A DNA stretch of 13,245 nt from CAZLBC01 sp964557575 (GTDB lineage Bacteria > Planctomycetota > Phycisphaerae > SM23-33): contig CAZLBC010000118.1 of the NCBI GenBank assembly GCA_964557575.1, positions 1 to 13,245 of the forward strand, written 5' to 3'. This document shows, piece after piece, positions 6,740 to 13,245 of this stretch. Positions within the stretch are counted from its first letter, which is position 1, and each line of letters opens with the position of its first letter. A program made the translations under genes and the position numbers. The notes under the pieces were generated by a model. That model made no database searches. It was not told the DNA's origin and worked only from the letters and a program-made list of their open reading frames with translations.

Positions 6740-7971
6740 GTACGAACACCGCAAATCCACCTGTTCCGGAGGCAACTGAACAGTCGGCTATACCATCGGG
6801 GTACAAGCGGACGGAAGTCGGTGTCATTCCATCCGATTGGGATGTAAAGAAGCTTGGCGAGATCGGCGACGCGCTGATTGGGCTGACCTATGCACCTAGC
6901 GATATTCGATCATATGGCACACTTGTACTGCGTTCGTCGAATATCCAGAACGATGCTCTGGCATTCGACGACAACGTATTCGTTGAGATGGACATTCCTG
7001 AGCACATCATGGTGAGATCTGGTGATGTGTTGATTTGCGCGAGGAATGGAAGTCGTGCCCTCATTGGAAAGACGGCGCTTCTTGATGACCGCACTGAAGG
7101 CATGACGTTTGGCGCTTTCATGGCCGTGTTCCGTAGCACGGATGGTCCATTTGTTAACTATCTATTCCAATCCAGCATTCTCAAGCGTCAGATCGATGGA
7201 CACCTTGGCGCGACAATCAATCAGATCACGAATAAAAGCCTGAAGTCGTTTCTTGCGCCAGTGCCTCCTTCAACGGATGAGCGGAATGCCATCGCCGAGG
7301 CGCTGTCGGATGTGGATGGGTTGATCGCGGCGTTGGAGAAGCTGATCGCCAAGAAGCGGGCCATCAAGCAGGCCGCCATGCAGCAACTCCTCACCGGCAA
7401 GACCCGCCTGCCGGGGTTCGCTGGAGATTGGGAGTTGGGACCGTTTTCTGCGTCGTTGATTCGCCTAAACGCAAAACAACATCAGATTTTCGCCCGAGAC
7501 TATAAACCGTTCGGAGGATACCCCGTCATCGATCAGGGCCAATCGCCGGTCATAGGTTTCACTGATCGTGGCGATAAGCTGTTCTTGTGCCCGGCAGGGG
7601 GTGTAATCGTGTTTGGAGATCACACATGTATCGTCAAGTTCGTGGATTACGACTTCGTAATTGGTGCGGACGGAACGCAAATACTTCTATCAAAGGGAGA
7701 CGAATACACACGGTTCTACGCATACCTCCTGCAATATGACGGAGTAACACCCACAGGATACAATCGGCATTTCAGGATTCTCCGAGAACGTTTGTTCAGG
7801 GTTCCGTCTCCTCCGGAGCAACAGGCCATCGCCCAGGTACTCGCCGACATGGACGCCGAGATCGCAGCGCTGGAACATCGCCGCGACAAGACGCAGAAGA
7901 TCAAGCAAGGCATGATGCAGCAACTTCTCACCGGCCGCGTGCGGCTGGTCAACGGGGAGGCGGTATCATGA
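6730..7971 (+). CDS. hsdS: Type I restriction-modification specificity subunit HsdS
   Basis: This is the DNA-recognition subunit. It holds two target-recognition domains (TRDs), each reading one half of a split site, joined by helical spacers that set the gap and bind HsdM. TRD1 covers about residues 30-180, and its end shows the usual IGKTALL and NYLFQS elements. Spacer 1 is about 183-230 (ERNAIAEALSDVDGLIAALE then KQAAMQQLLTGKTRL). TRD2 is about 232-360, and spacer 2 is about 361-410 (EQQAIAQVLADMDAEIAALE then KQGMMQQLLTGRVRL). About 410 aa is a normal full length. Start choice: AGAGGA at 6714-6719 is 10 bases before ATG 6730. ATG 6736, two codons on, would give the 4-base overlap used elsewhere, so either is possible. 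TRD DNA looks more AT-rich than the spacers, as expected for swapped domains. Confidence 0.92.
   Translation: MGMSTNTANPPVPEATEQSAIPSGYKRTEVGVIPSDWDVKKLGEIGDALIGLTYAPSDIRSYGTLVLRSSNIQNDALAFDDNVFVEMDIPEHIMVRSGDVLICARNGSRALIGKTALLDDRTEGMTFGAFMAVFRSTDGPFVNYLFQSSILKRQIDGHLGATINQITNKSLKSFLAPVPPSTDERNAIAEALSDVDGLIAALEKLIAKKRAIKQAAMQQLLTGKTRLPGFAGDWELGPFSASLIRLNAKQHQIFARDYKPFGGYPVIDQGQSPVIGFTDRGDKLFLCPAGGVIVFGDHTCIVKFVDYDFVIGADGTQILLSKGDEYTRFYAYLLQYDGVTPTGYNRHFRILRERLFRVPSPPEQQAIAQVLADMDAEIAALEHRRDKTQKIKQGMMQQLLTGRVRLVNGEAVS
7363..7410 (+). repeat. HsdS spacer direct repeat, copy 1
   Basis: 48 bp encoding IKQAAMQQLLTGKTRL. It is imperfectly repeated in the same orientation and frame at 7900-7947 (IKQGMMQQLLTGRVRL). 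Such paired spacers are the hinges through which HsdS half-genes are exchanged or circularly permuted. Confidence 0.85.
7900..7947 (+). repeat. HsdS spacer direct repeat, copy 2
   Basis: Second copy of the 48-bp spacer repeat. The longest identical stretch with copy 1 is ATGCAGCAACT, and a second block TCACCGGC follows after one C/T difference. The match is good enough to see common origin but too diverged to predict frequent recombination. Confidence 0.85.
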
Positions 7972-9332
7972 GCGAAAACCAGCAAGTCGAGTGGAAAGAG
8001 TCGTGGCGGGACGAATACCTAAAGTGGGTTTGCGGCTTTGCCAATGCCCAGGGCGGGGTGCTGGAGATCGGGCGCGATGACCGCGGCCGCGCGATCGGGC
8101 TGTCCGATGCGGGCAAGTTGATGAAAGACCTGCCCAACAAGATGCGGGACACGCTGGGCATCGTCGCGGATGTCGACCTGCTGGAAGATGGCGGGCACGA
8201 CGTGGTGCGGATTACCGTCGAGCCGTATCCCTACCCGGTCAGTTACAAGGGGCAATACCACTACCGGGCAGGCAGTACGAAGCAGGAACTCAAGGGCGCG
8301 GCATTGGATCGATTTCTGCTGGGCAAGACCGGCAAGCATTGGGATGCGGTTCCTCAACCGCATCTTGCCGTTGATGCGTTGGACGAGCATACGTTGACCT
8401 GGTTTCGCGATGAAGCCATTCGGCGCCAACGGTTGCCCGAATCGATCCGGAACGATGACGATTCGGTTTTGATCGAGCGTCTGCGGTTGACCGAAGGCGA
8501 TTATCTGAAGCGGGCGGCGGCATTGCTGTTTCACCCCGAGCCGCAGCGGTTTTTCAGCGGTGCGTTTGTCAAGATCGGCTACTTCAAAAGCGACAGCGAT
8601 CTGAGGTTTCACGATGTGATCGAGGGCAATCTCTTCACGCAGCTTGACCGGACGATGGATCTGCTCCTGACGAAATACACGCACGCGTCGCTTCGCTTTA
8701 CGGGCCGGGAGCGAGAGGAAGTATTCCCGCTGCCCGAACCGGCCTTGCGTGAAGCATTGGTCAACGCGATCGCGCATAAGGATTATTCCAGCGGCAACCC
8801 GATTCAAATCAGCGTCTATGATGACCGGATCATGATTTGGAATGACGGGCACTTGCCCCAGCAGTGGACGATTAAGGATCTACTTCGCAAGCACGCTTCA
8901 ATTCCCTTCAATCCCGACATTGCCCGCGTGTTCTTCCTGGCCGGCAGGATCGAGGCGTGGGGGACGGGTATCGACCGCATGTTTGCCGCCTGTGCTGAAC
9001 ACGGTTGTCCGGAGCCTGTTTTTCGGCATGAGCCGATCGGCTTAATGACCACGCTCTCATTTATGGTCGAGCCAACGGCGTCCCCCCGAGACACTACGGA
9101 GAAAACTACGGAGAAAAGTGGGGAGAAAACTGAAAAACAACCGATCGGATCCACAGCAAGCGCTATCATCCAGGCCATGCAAAACAATCCCTATGTAACG
9201 ATTGCCGAATTGGCGGGGAATCTGAATCGTTCGACCAGCGCTATCGAGAAGCAGATCGCCAAATTGCGGGATTTGGGACACATCCGTCGGGTTGGACCGG
9301 ATAAAGGGGGCTACTGGGAGGTGCTCGGATGA
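7968..9332 (+). CDS. AlbA_2 (Schlafen-like) / GHKL-type ATPase / winged-helix protein, second copy
   Basis: Same overall plan as the protein at 2159, but of a shorter-N-terminus subtype. The AlbA_2 domain (about 1-115) has E3-x4-E8-W-K, FANAQGG (24-30) and EIGRDD (33-38). The HATPase_c_4 domain (about 240-360) has an N-box from E262 through N266 and H270, NDG at 292-294, and GTGIDRM from G332. A Thr-Thr-Glu-Lys repeat hinge (376-390) joins it to a C-terminal winged helix (about 395-454, with TIAELAGNLNRSTSAIEKQI as the helix-turn-helix). The start overlaps the hsdS stop (ATGA), and GGGGAGG at 7954-7960 is an excellent ribosome site. Its own stop overlaps the hsdR start. Lying between S and R implies matched expression with the enzyme. 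The function could be transcription control, modulation of restriction, or an RNase effector; the sequence does not decide. Confidence 0.9.
   Translation: MSENQQVEWKESWRDEYLKWVCGFANAQGGVLEIGRDDRGRAIGLSDAGKLMKDLPNKMRDTLGIVADVDLLEDGGHDVVRITVEPYPYPVSYKGQYHYRAGSTKQELKGAALDRFLLGKTGKHWDAVPQPHLAVDALDEHTLTWFRDEAIRRQRLPESIRNDDDSVLIERLRLTEGDYLKRAAALLFHPEPQRFFSGAFVKIGYFKSDSDLRFHDVIEGNLFTQLDRTMDLLLTKYTHASLRFTGREREEVFPLPEPALREALVNAIAHKDYSSGNPIQISVYDDRIMIWNDGHLPQQWTIKDLLRKHASIPFNPDIARVFFLAGRIEAWGTGIDRMFAACAEHGCPEPVFRHEPIGLMTTLSFMVEPTASPRDTTEKTTEKSGEKTEKQPIGSTASAIIQAMQNNPYVTIAELAGNLNRSTSAIEKQIAKLRDLGHIRRVGPDKGGYWEVLG
9093..9137 (+). repeat. 12-bp tandem repeat coding TTEK/TTEK/SGEK/TEK
   Basis: ACTACGGAGAAA occurs twice exactly, then as AGTGGGGAGAAA, then a shortened ACTGAAAAA, all in frame inside the second AlbA_2 gene. 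It forms the charged hinge between ATPase domain and winged helix, the same place as the unrelated SGVE repeat in the first copy. Confidence 0.88.
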
Positions 9333-12300
9333 ACACGGTCGGCCAACGTGAAATCAAGACCCAGCAGCGTGTTATTCAATTCTGCAAGGATGAACTGGGT
9401 TATGATTATCTCGGCCACTGGAAAGACAGGCCTGACAACAGCAATATCGAGAAAGACCTGCTGACGAATTTTCTCAAGCGACAGGGCCACAACAACAAGG
9501 TCATCACGAAAGTCCTCCACGAACTGAACAAAACCGCCGGCATAGGCGGTAGCAAAACGCTCTATGATGCCAACCGGGAGGTCTACAGCCTGCTGCGTTA
9601 CGGTGTTAAGGTTAAACCCAGACTCGGCGATCAAAATATTACCGTCTGGCTGGTCGACTGGGTGAACATCGAGAACAACGACTTCGCCATTGCCGAAGAA
9701 GTCACCATCGAAGGCGAGCATAACAAGCGGCCGGATATCGTCTTCTACATAAACGGCATCGCGGTGGGCGTTCTGGAACTCAAGCGTTCGACCGTATCGG
9801 TCACCGAGGGCATCCGGCAAAATCTGGACAGCCAGAATAGGGAGTTCATACGACCGTTCTACACCACGGTGCAGCTTGTAATGGCGGGCAACGACACCGA
9901 AGGCATGCGCTACGGCGTTATCGAAACGCCGGAGAAGTACTACCTGGATTGGAAGGAACAGGACGATAACTGGACACCCAGGTCACCGGGCGACACGAAG
10001 TACCTGAGCCCTTGGGACGACGGCAGCATTACGAAGCTCGATTGTCAGCTTGGTTGGGTTTGCCGCAAGGATCGCCTGCTTGAGATCATCCACGACTTCA
10101 TCGTTTTCGACGCGGGCACGAAGAAGACGTGTCGCCACAACCAGTATTTCGGCGTCCATGCCTCCCAGGACCATGTGGGTAAGCGCGAGGGCGGCATCAT
10201 CTGGCACACCCAGGGAAGCGGCAAGAGCCTGACGATGGTCTGGCTGGCGAAGTGGATTCGCGAGCACGTCAAGAACGGCCGCGTCCTGCTGATCACCGAT
10301 CGGACGGAACTGGACGAGCAGATCGAAAAGGTCTTCAACGGTGTCAGCGAGGACATCTACCGCACCAAGAGCGGGGCCGACCTGGTCCGCGTGCTCAACG
10401 CCACCGAGGAGTGGCTGATCTGCTCGCTGATCCACAAGTTCGGGGCTGGCGACGAGATCAGCGACCGGGATATCGAGGCCTACGTCGAGGACATCAAGAA
10501 GAACCTGCCGAAGGGTTTCCGCGCCAAGGGCGACATCTTTGTGTTCGTGGACGAGTGCCATCGCACGCAGTCGGGCAAGCTGCATGAGGCGATGAAGGCG
10601 CTATTGCCCGAGGCACTGCTGATTGGTTTCACCGGCACACCATTGCTGAAGAAGGACAAGCAAAAGAGCATCGAGGTCTTCGGGCCGTACATCCACACGT
10701 ACAAGTACGATGAGGCCGTCCGCGACGGCGTGGTTCTCGATCTGCGCTACGAAGCACGTGACATCGATCAGAACATCACCTCGCAGGCAAAGATCGACCA
10801 GTGGTTCGAGATCAAGACAAGGGGGCTCTCCGACCTGGCCAAGGCCCAGTTGAAGCAGCGCTGGGGTACGATGAAAAAAGTGCTCAGCTCGCAGGATCGC
10901 CTGGAGAAGATCGTCGCGGATATCTTGCTGGACATGGAGATTCGGGATCGCCTCAAGAGCGGCCACGGCAACGCGCTGCTGGTGTCCGGGAGTATTTACG
11001 CGGCCTGCCGTTTCTTCGAGCTATTTCAGAACACCGACCTGGCCGGCAAATGCGCTATCGTCACCTCGTACAAGCCCAACCCCGGCGACATCAAGGGTGA
11101 GGAGACCGGCGAGGGGATGACCGAGAAGCTCCGGCAATACGACATCTACCGGAAGATGCTCGCGGCCCACTTCAACGAGCCGGAAGAGTCGGCCATGTAC
11201 AAGGTCGAGAAGTTCGAGCAGGAAGTGAAGCGGCGATTCATCAAGCAGCCGGGTCAGATGAAGCTGCTGATCGTGGTGGACAAGCTGCTGACCGGTTTCG
11301 ATGCGCCGCCCGCGACCTACCTGTACATCGACAAGCAGATGCACGACCACGGGCTGTTCCAGGCGATCTGCCGCGTAAACCGGCTTGACAGCGAGGATAA
11401 GGAATACGGGTACGTCATCGACTACAAGGACCTGTTCAAATCCCTGGAGAAGTCGATCAAGGACTACACTGGCGAGGCATTCGAGGGCTATGATGCTGAA
11501 GACGTCGCGGGTTTGCTGAAGGATCGGCTTGAGAAAGGAAAAGAACGCCTCGAGGAACTCCGCGAGTCGGTCAAGGCCCTGTGCGAGCCGGTGAAGCCGC
11601 CGAGGGATACGGCCGCGTACGTCCGGTACTTCTGCGCCGCCGAAAGCGGCAACCCCGAACAGCTAAAGGATAACGAGCCGAAACGCGTGGCCCTCTACAA
11701 GCAGGTCGCAGCACTGATGCGTGCCTACGCCAATCTGGCAAATGAAATGGCAGAGGCCGGTTACACCAAAGAAGAAGCAGCGGAGATCAAGGCGGAGGTA
11801 AGCCATTACGAGAAGGTCCGCGAAGAGGTGAAGCTCGCCAGCGCCGATTACGTCGATATGAAGGTATACGAGCCGGCTATGCGGCACCTGCTGGACACGT
11901 ATATCCGCGCTGAAGAAAGCGAAGTCGTGTCGGCCTTTGACGATATGACCCTGATCCAGCTTATTGTCGAGCAGGGTGAGCAGGCCGTTGAGGAACTACC
12001 GGACGGCATCCGTGGCAATAAGGAGGCCGTGGCTGAAACCATCGAGAACAATGTACGTAAGCTGATCATTGATGAGTCTCCGGAAAACCCGAAATACTAC
12101 GAGAAGATGTCCGAGCTTCTCGACGCGCTGATCCTTCAGCGGAAACAGGAAGCACTGGATTACAAGGCGTATCTGTCTAAGATCGTCGAATTGACTAAAA
12201 AGGCGACCAGCCCTGATCAATCCGATAAATATCCTGTACAGATCGACAGTCCGGCAAAACGAGCCTTGTATGACAATCTCAAAGACCGCGTAGACGTTCA

Positions 12301-12526
12301 ACACATTTCCAATGACGGCGGGATGGTCGCAGAAGTCCTAGAAGCACCTGATGTCAGCGCTGCTATAAAGATTGACCAGGCAGTGAGAGCAGTAAAAAAG
12401 GATGACTGGCGCGGTATGCGAGCCAAGCGGATTGAGGTCCTGAACGCGATTAAGTCCGTGCTCGTCGGCGCAGATGAACTTGCCGACGAGATCTACGCAA
12501 TTATAGAAAGCCGACGTGATTACTAA
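9329..12526 (+). CDS. hsdR: Type I restriction endonuclease subunit HsdR
   Basis: This is the motor and nuclease subunit. With two M and one S subunits it translocates DNA using ATP and cuts unmethylated DNA away from the site. The N-terminal nuclease domain (about 1-230) has a PD-(D/E)xK centre at D136 with E150-L-K152. The superfamily 2 helicase motor (about 270-720) shows Walker A QGSGKS (295-300), DECH (408-411), the GFTGTP motif III-like segment shortly after, and motif VI QAICRVNR (678-685). A helical C-terminal region of about 340 aa follows and probably docks on HsdM. The 1065-aa length is normal. All catalytic residues I can check are present, so restriction should be active. ATG 9329 overlaps the preceding TGA, and GGGAGGTG (9316-9323) lies 5 bases upstream, a very strong ribosome site. 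Confidence 0.96.
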   Translation: MNTVGQREIKTQQRVIQFCKDELGYDYLGHWKDRPDNSNIEKDLLTNFLKRQGHNNKVITKVLHELNKTAGIGGSKTLYDANREVYSLLRYGVKVKPRLGDQNITVWLVDWVNIENNDFAIAEEVTIEGEHNKRPDIVFYINGIAVGVLELKRSTVSVTEGIRQNLDSQNREFIRPFYTTVQLVMAGNDTEGMRYGVIETPEKYYLDWKEQDDNWTPRSPGDTKYLSPWDDGSITKLDCQLGWVCRKDRLLEIIHDFIVFDAGTKKTCRHNQYFGVHASQDHVGKREGGIIWHTQGSGKSLTMVWLAKWIREHVKNGRVLLITDRTELDEQIEKVFNGVSEDIYRTKSGADLVRVLNATEEWLICSLIHKFGAGDEISDRDIEAYVEDIKKNLPKGFRAKGDIFVFVDECHRTQSGKLHEAMKALLPEALLIGFTGTPLLKKDKQKSIEVFGPYIHTYKYDEAVRDGVVLDLRYEARDIDQNITSQAKIDQWFEIKTRGLSDLAKAQLKQRWGTMKKVLSSQDRLEKIVADILLDMEIRDRLKSGHGNALLVSGSIYAACRFFELFQNTDLAGKCAIVTSYKPNPGDIKGEETGEGMTEKLRQYDIYRKMLAAHFNEPEESAMYKVEKFEQEVKRRFIKQPGQMKLLIVVDKLLTGFDAPPATYLYIDKQMHDHGLFQAICRVNRLDSEDKEYGYVIDYKDLFKSLEKSIKDYTGEAFEGYDAEDVAGLLKDRLEKGKERLEELRESVKALCEPVKPPRDTAAYVRYFCAAESGNPEQLKDNEPKRVALYKQVAALMRAYANLANEMAEAGYTKEEAAEIKAEVSHYEKVREEVKLASADYVDMKVYEPAMRHLLDTYIRAEESEVVSAFDDMTLIQLIVEQGEQAVEELPDGIRGNKEAVAETIENNVRKLIIDESPENPKYYEKMSELLDALILQRKQEALDYKAYLSKIVELTKKATSPDQSDKYPVQIDSPAKRALYDNLKDRVDVQHISNDGGMVAEVLEAPDVSAAIKIDQAVRAVKKDDWRGMRAKRIEVLNAIKSVLVGADELADEIYAIIESRRDY

Positions 12527-13244
12527 AAGGCACGAAATTAAAGTAAGCGGTATGCCAGTAGATGTTGTCCGCAAGGATATCAAGAATCTTCATGTGGGCG
12601 TGTACCCCCCGAATGGCCGTGTTCGCGTAGCAACGCCACAGCGACTTGATGATGAGGCGGTACGGCTTGCCGTAATCTCTCGCCTAGGGTGGATTCGTCG
12701 ACAGCAAAAGGGGTTCAAAGAGCAATTCAGACAGTCGCAACGCGAGATGATTACCGGTGAAAGTCATTACTACCAGGGGCGGCGGTATCGGCTTGATGTG
12801 ATTAAGCAGGATGGTCCGCCATCTGTGCGCATCAGCAACAGCACGACAATGGAACTGCGCGTTCGACCCGGCACAGATCGAGATAAACGCGAGGCTGTCT
12901 TGCTTCGCTGGTATCGCGAGTGCATGCGCAAAAAGATCCCGCCGCTTCTTGCGAAGCAAGAGCCGAAGGTGGGGGTTGAGGTAGCAGAAGCGCGGATCAA
13001 GAAGATGAAAACCCGCTGGGGCACTTGCACCAATGAGGCCCGACGCATCTGGCTGAACCTTGAGCTGATCAAGAAGCCCCCAGCTTGCCTTGAATTCATC
13101 CTGGTCCATGAGATGGTCCATTTTCTTGAGCGTCACCACAATGAACGATTTCGGAAACTCATGGACAAAGTGATGCCACAATGGCAACTGCACCGCAAGG
13201 AGTTGAACCGCGCACCACTGTCTCATCAGGAATGGAAATATTGA
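12516..13244 (+). CDS. YgjP/DUF45-family zinc metallopeptidase (M48-like)
   Basis: A predicted soluble zinc peptidase of the YgjP (DUF45, often labelled M48 or SprT-like) family. The C-terminal third has KMKTRWGTC (family block), then H198-E-M-V-H202 with H208 as the likely third zinc ligand in HEMVHFLERHHNERF. It ends with the usual ELNRAPL segment. The N-terminal half is a beta-rich, Arg-rich extension. There is no signal peptide or membrane segment. The start is GTG 12516, overlapping hsdR by 11 bases with only a weak GAAAG-type site; an internal in-frame ATG at 12552 would remove a conserved-looking first strand. Type I loci often end with this family. Its substrate is unknown; turnover of a restriction subunit or a stress role is only inference. 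The frame ends one base before the window ends. Confidence 0.9.
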   Translation: MITKRHEIKVSGMPVDVVRKDIKNLHVGVYPPNGRVRVATPQRLDDEAVRLAVISRLGWIRRQQKGFKEQFRQSQREMITGESHYYQGRRYRLDVIKQDGPPSVRISNSTTMELRVRPGTDRDKREAVLLRWYRECMRKKIPPLLAKQEPKVGVEVAEARIKKMKTRWGTCTNEARRIWLNLELIKKPPACLEFILVHEMVHFLERHHNERFRKLMDKVMPQWQLHRKELNRAPLSHQEWKY

Positions 13245-13245
13245 T

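Noticed and set aside
5747..6775. Long minus-strand open frame (342 codons) opposite the hsdM2 C-terminus
   Set aside because: The Leu/Val/Gly-rich composition is what the reverse of Glu/Lys/Asp-rich coiled-coil coding gives; no motif, and hsdM2 is certain there.
8019..8852. Minus-strand open frame (277 codons) opposite the second AlbA_2 gene
   Set aside because: Antisense shadow of a gene with clear domain motifs; no start context or fold of its own.
1..13245. CRISPR array, tRNA, transposon ends or attachment site
   Set aside because: No regularly spaced repeats, cloverleaf-like segment, transposase gene or flanking direct repeat was seen.

Overview
The window is a compact, plus-strand-only type I restriction-modification island of about 13 kb. 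Every convincing gene reads left to right, and most neighbours overlap by 4 bases (ATGA), so translation is probably coupled. The host cannot be named from sequence alone. The DNA is GC-rich, with AAGG/GGAGG Shine-Dalgarno sites and TATAAT-like boxes. The protein families recur in free-living Gram-negative and other environmental bacteria, so I only infer 'a bacterium'. There is no housekeeping gene, RNA gene, transposase or CRISPR array in view.

Layout. Unit A (33-3610) has a first type I DNA adenine methyltransferase gene (hsdM1, 709 aa). It overlaps a gene for an AlbA_2 (Schlafen-like) + GHKL-type ATPase + winged-helix protein (483 aa). A G/T-rich gap of about 230 bp follows (3611-3840). 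It carries a dubious Trp-rich ORF and two perfect TATAAT boxes, so it is a probable promoter region. Unit B (3841-13244) has a 97-aa protein of unknown function, then a second, larger methyltransferase (hsdM2, 848 aa), the specificity subunit (hsdS, about 413 aa), a second AlbA_2/GHKL-ATPase/winged-helix protein (454 aa), the restriction subunit (hsdR, 1065 aa), and a YgjP-type (DUF45) zinc metallopeptidase (242 aa) that closes the window.

How the genes may work together. HsdM2, HsdS and HsdR have all their expected motifs and should form a working type I enzyme. HsdM1 has an intact SAM/adenine-methylation core, but no HsdS or HsdR lies beside it here. It may borrow the single HsdS, depend on genes upstream of the window, or be the remainder of a second system. 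The two AlbA_2 proteins are each welded to restriction-modification subunits. Both keep acidic residues placed like the Schlafen RNase triad, and both have a hinge made of a 12-bp (4-codon) tandem repeat. The most interesting inference is that they are ATP-gated effectors or regulators slaved to the restriction enzyme, conceptually like PrrC guarding a type Ic system. This is unproven.
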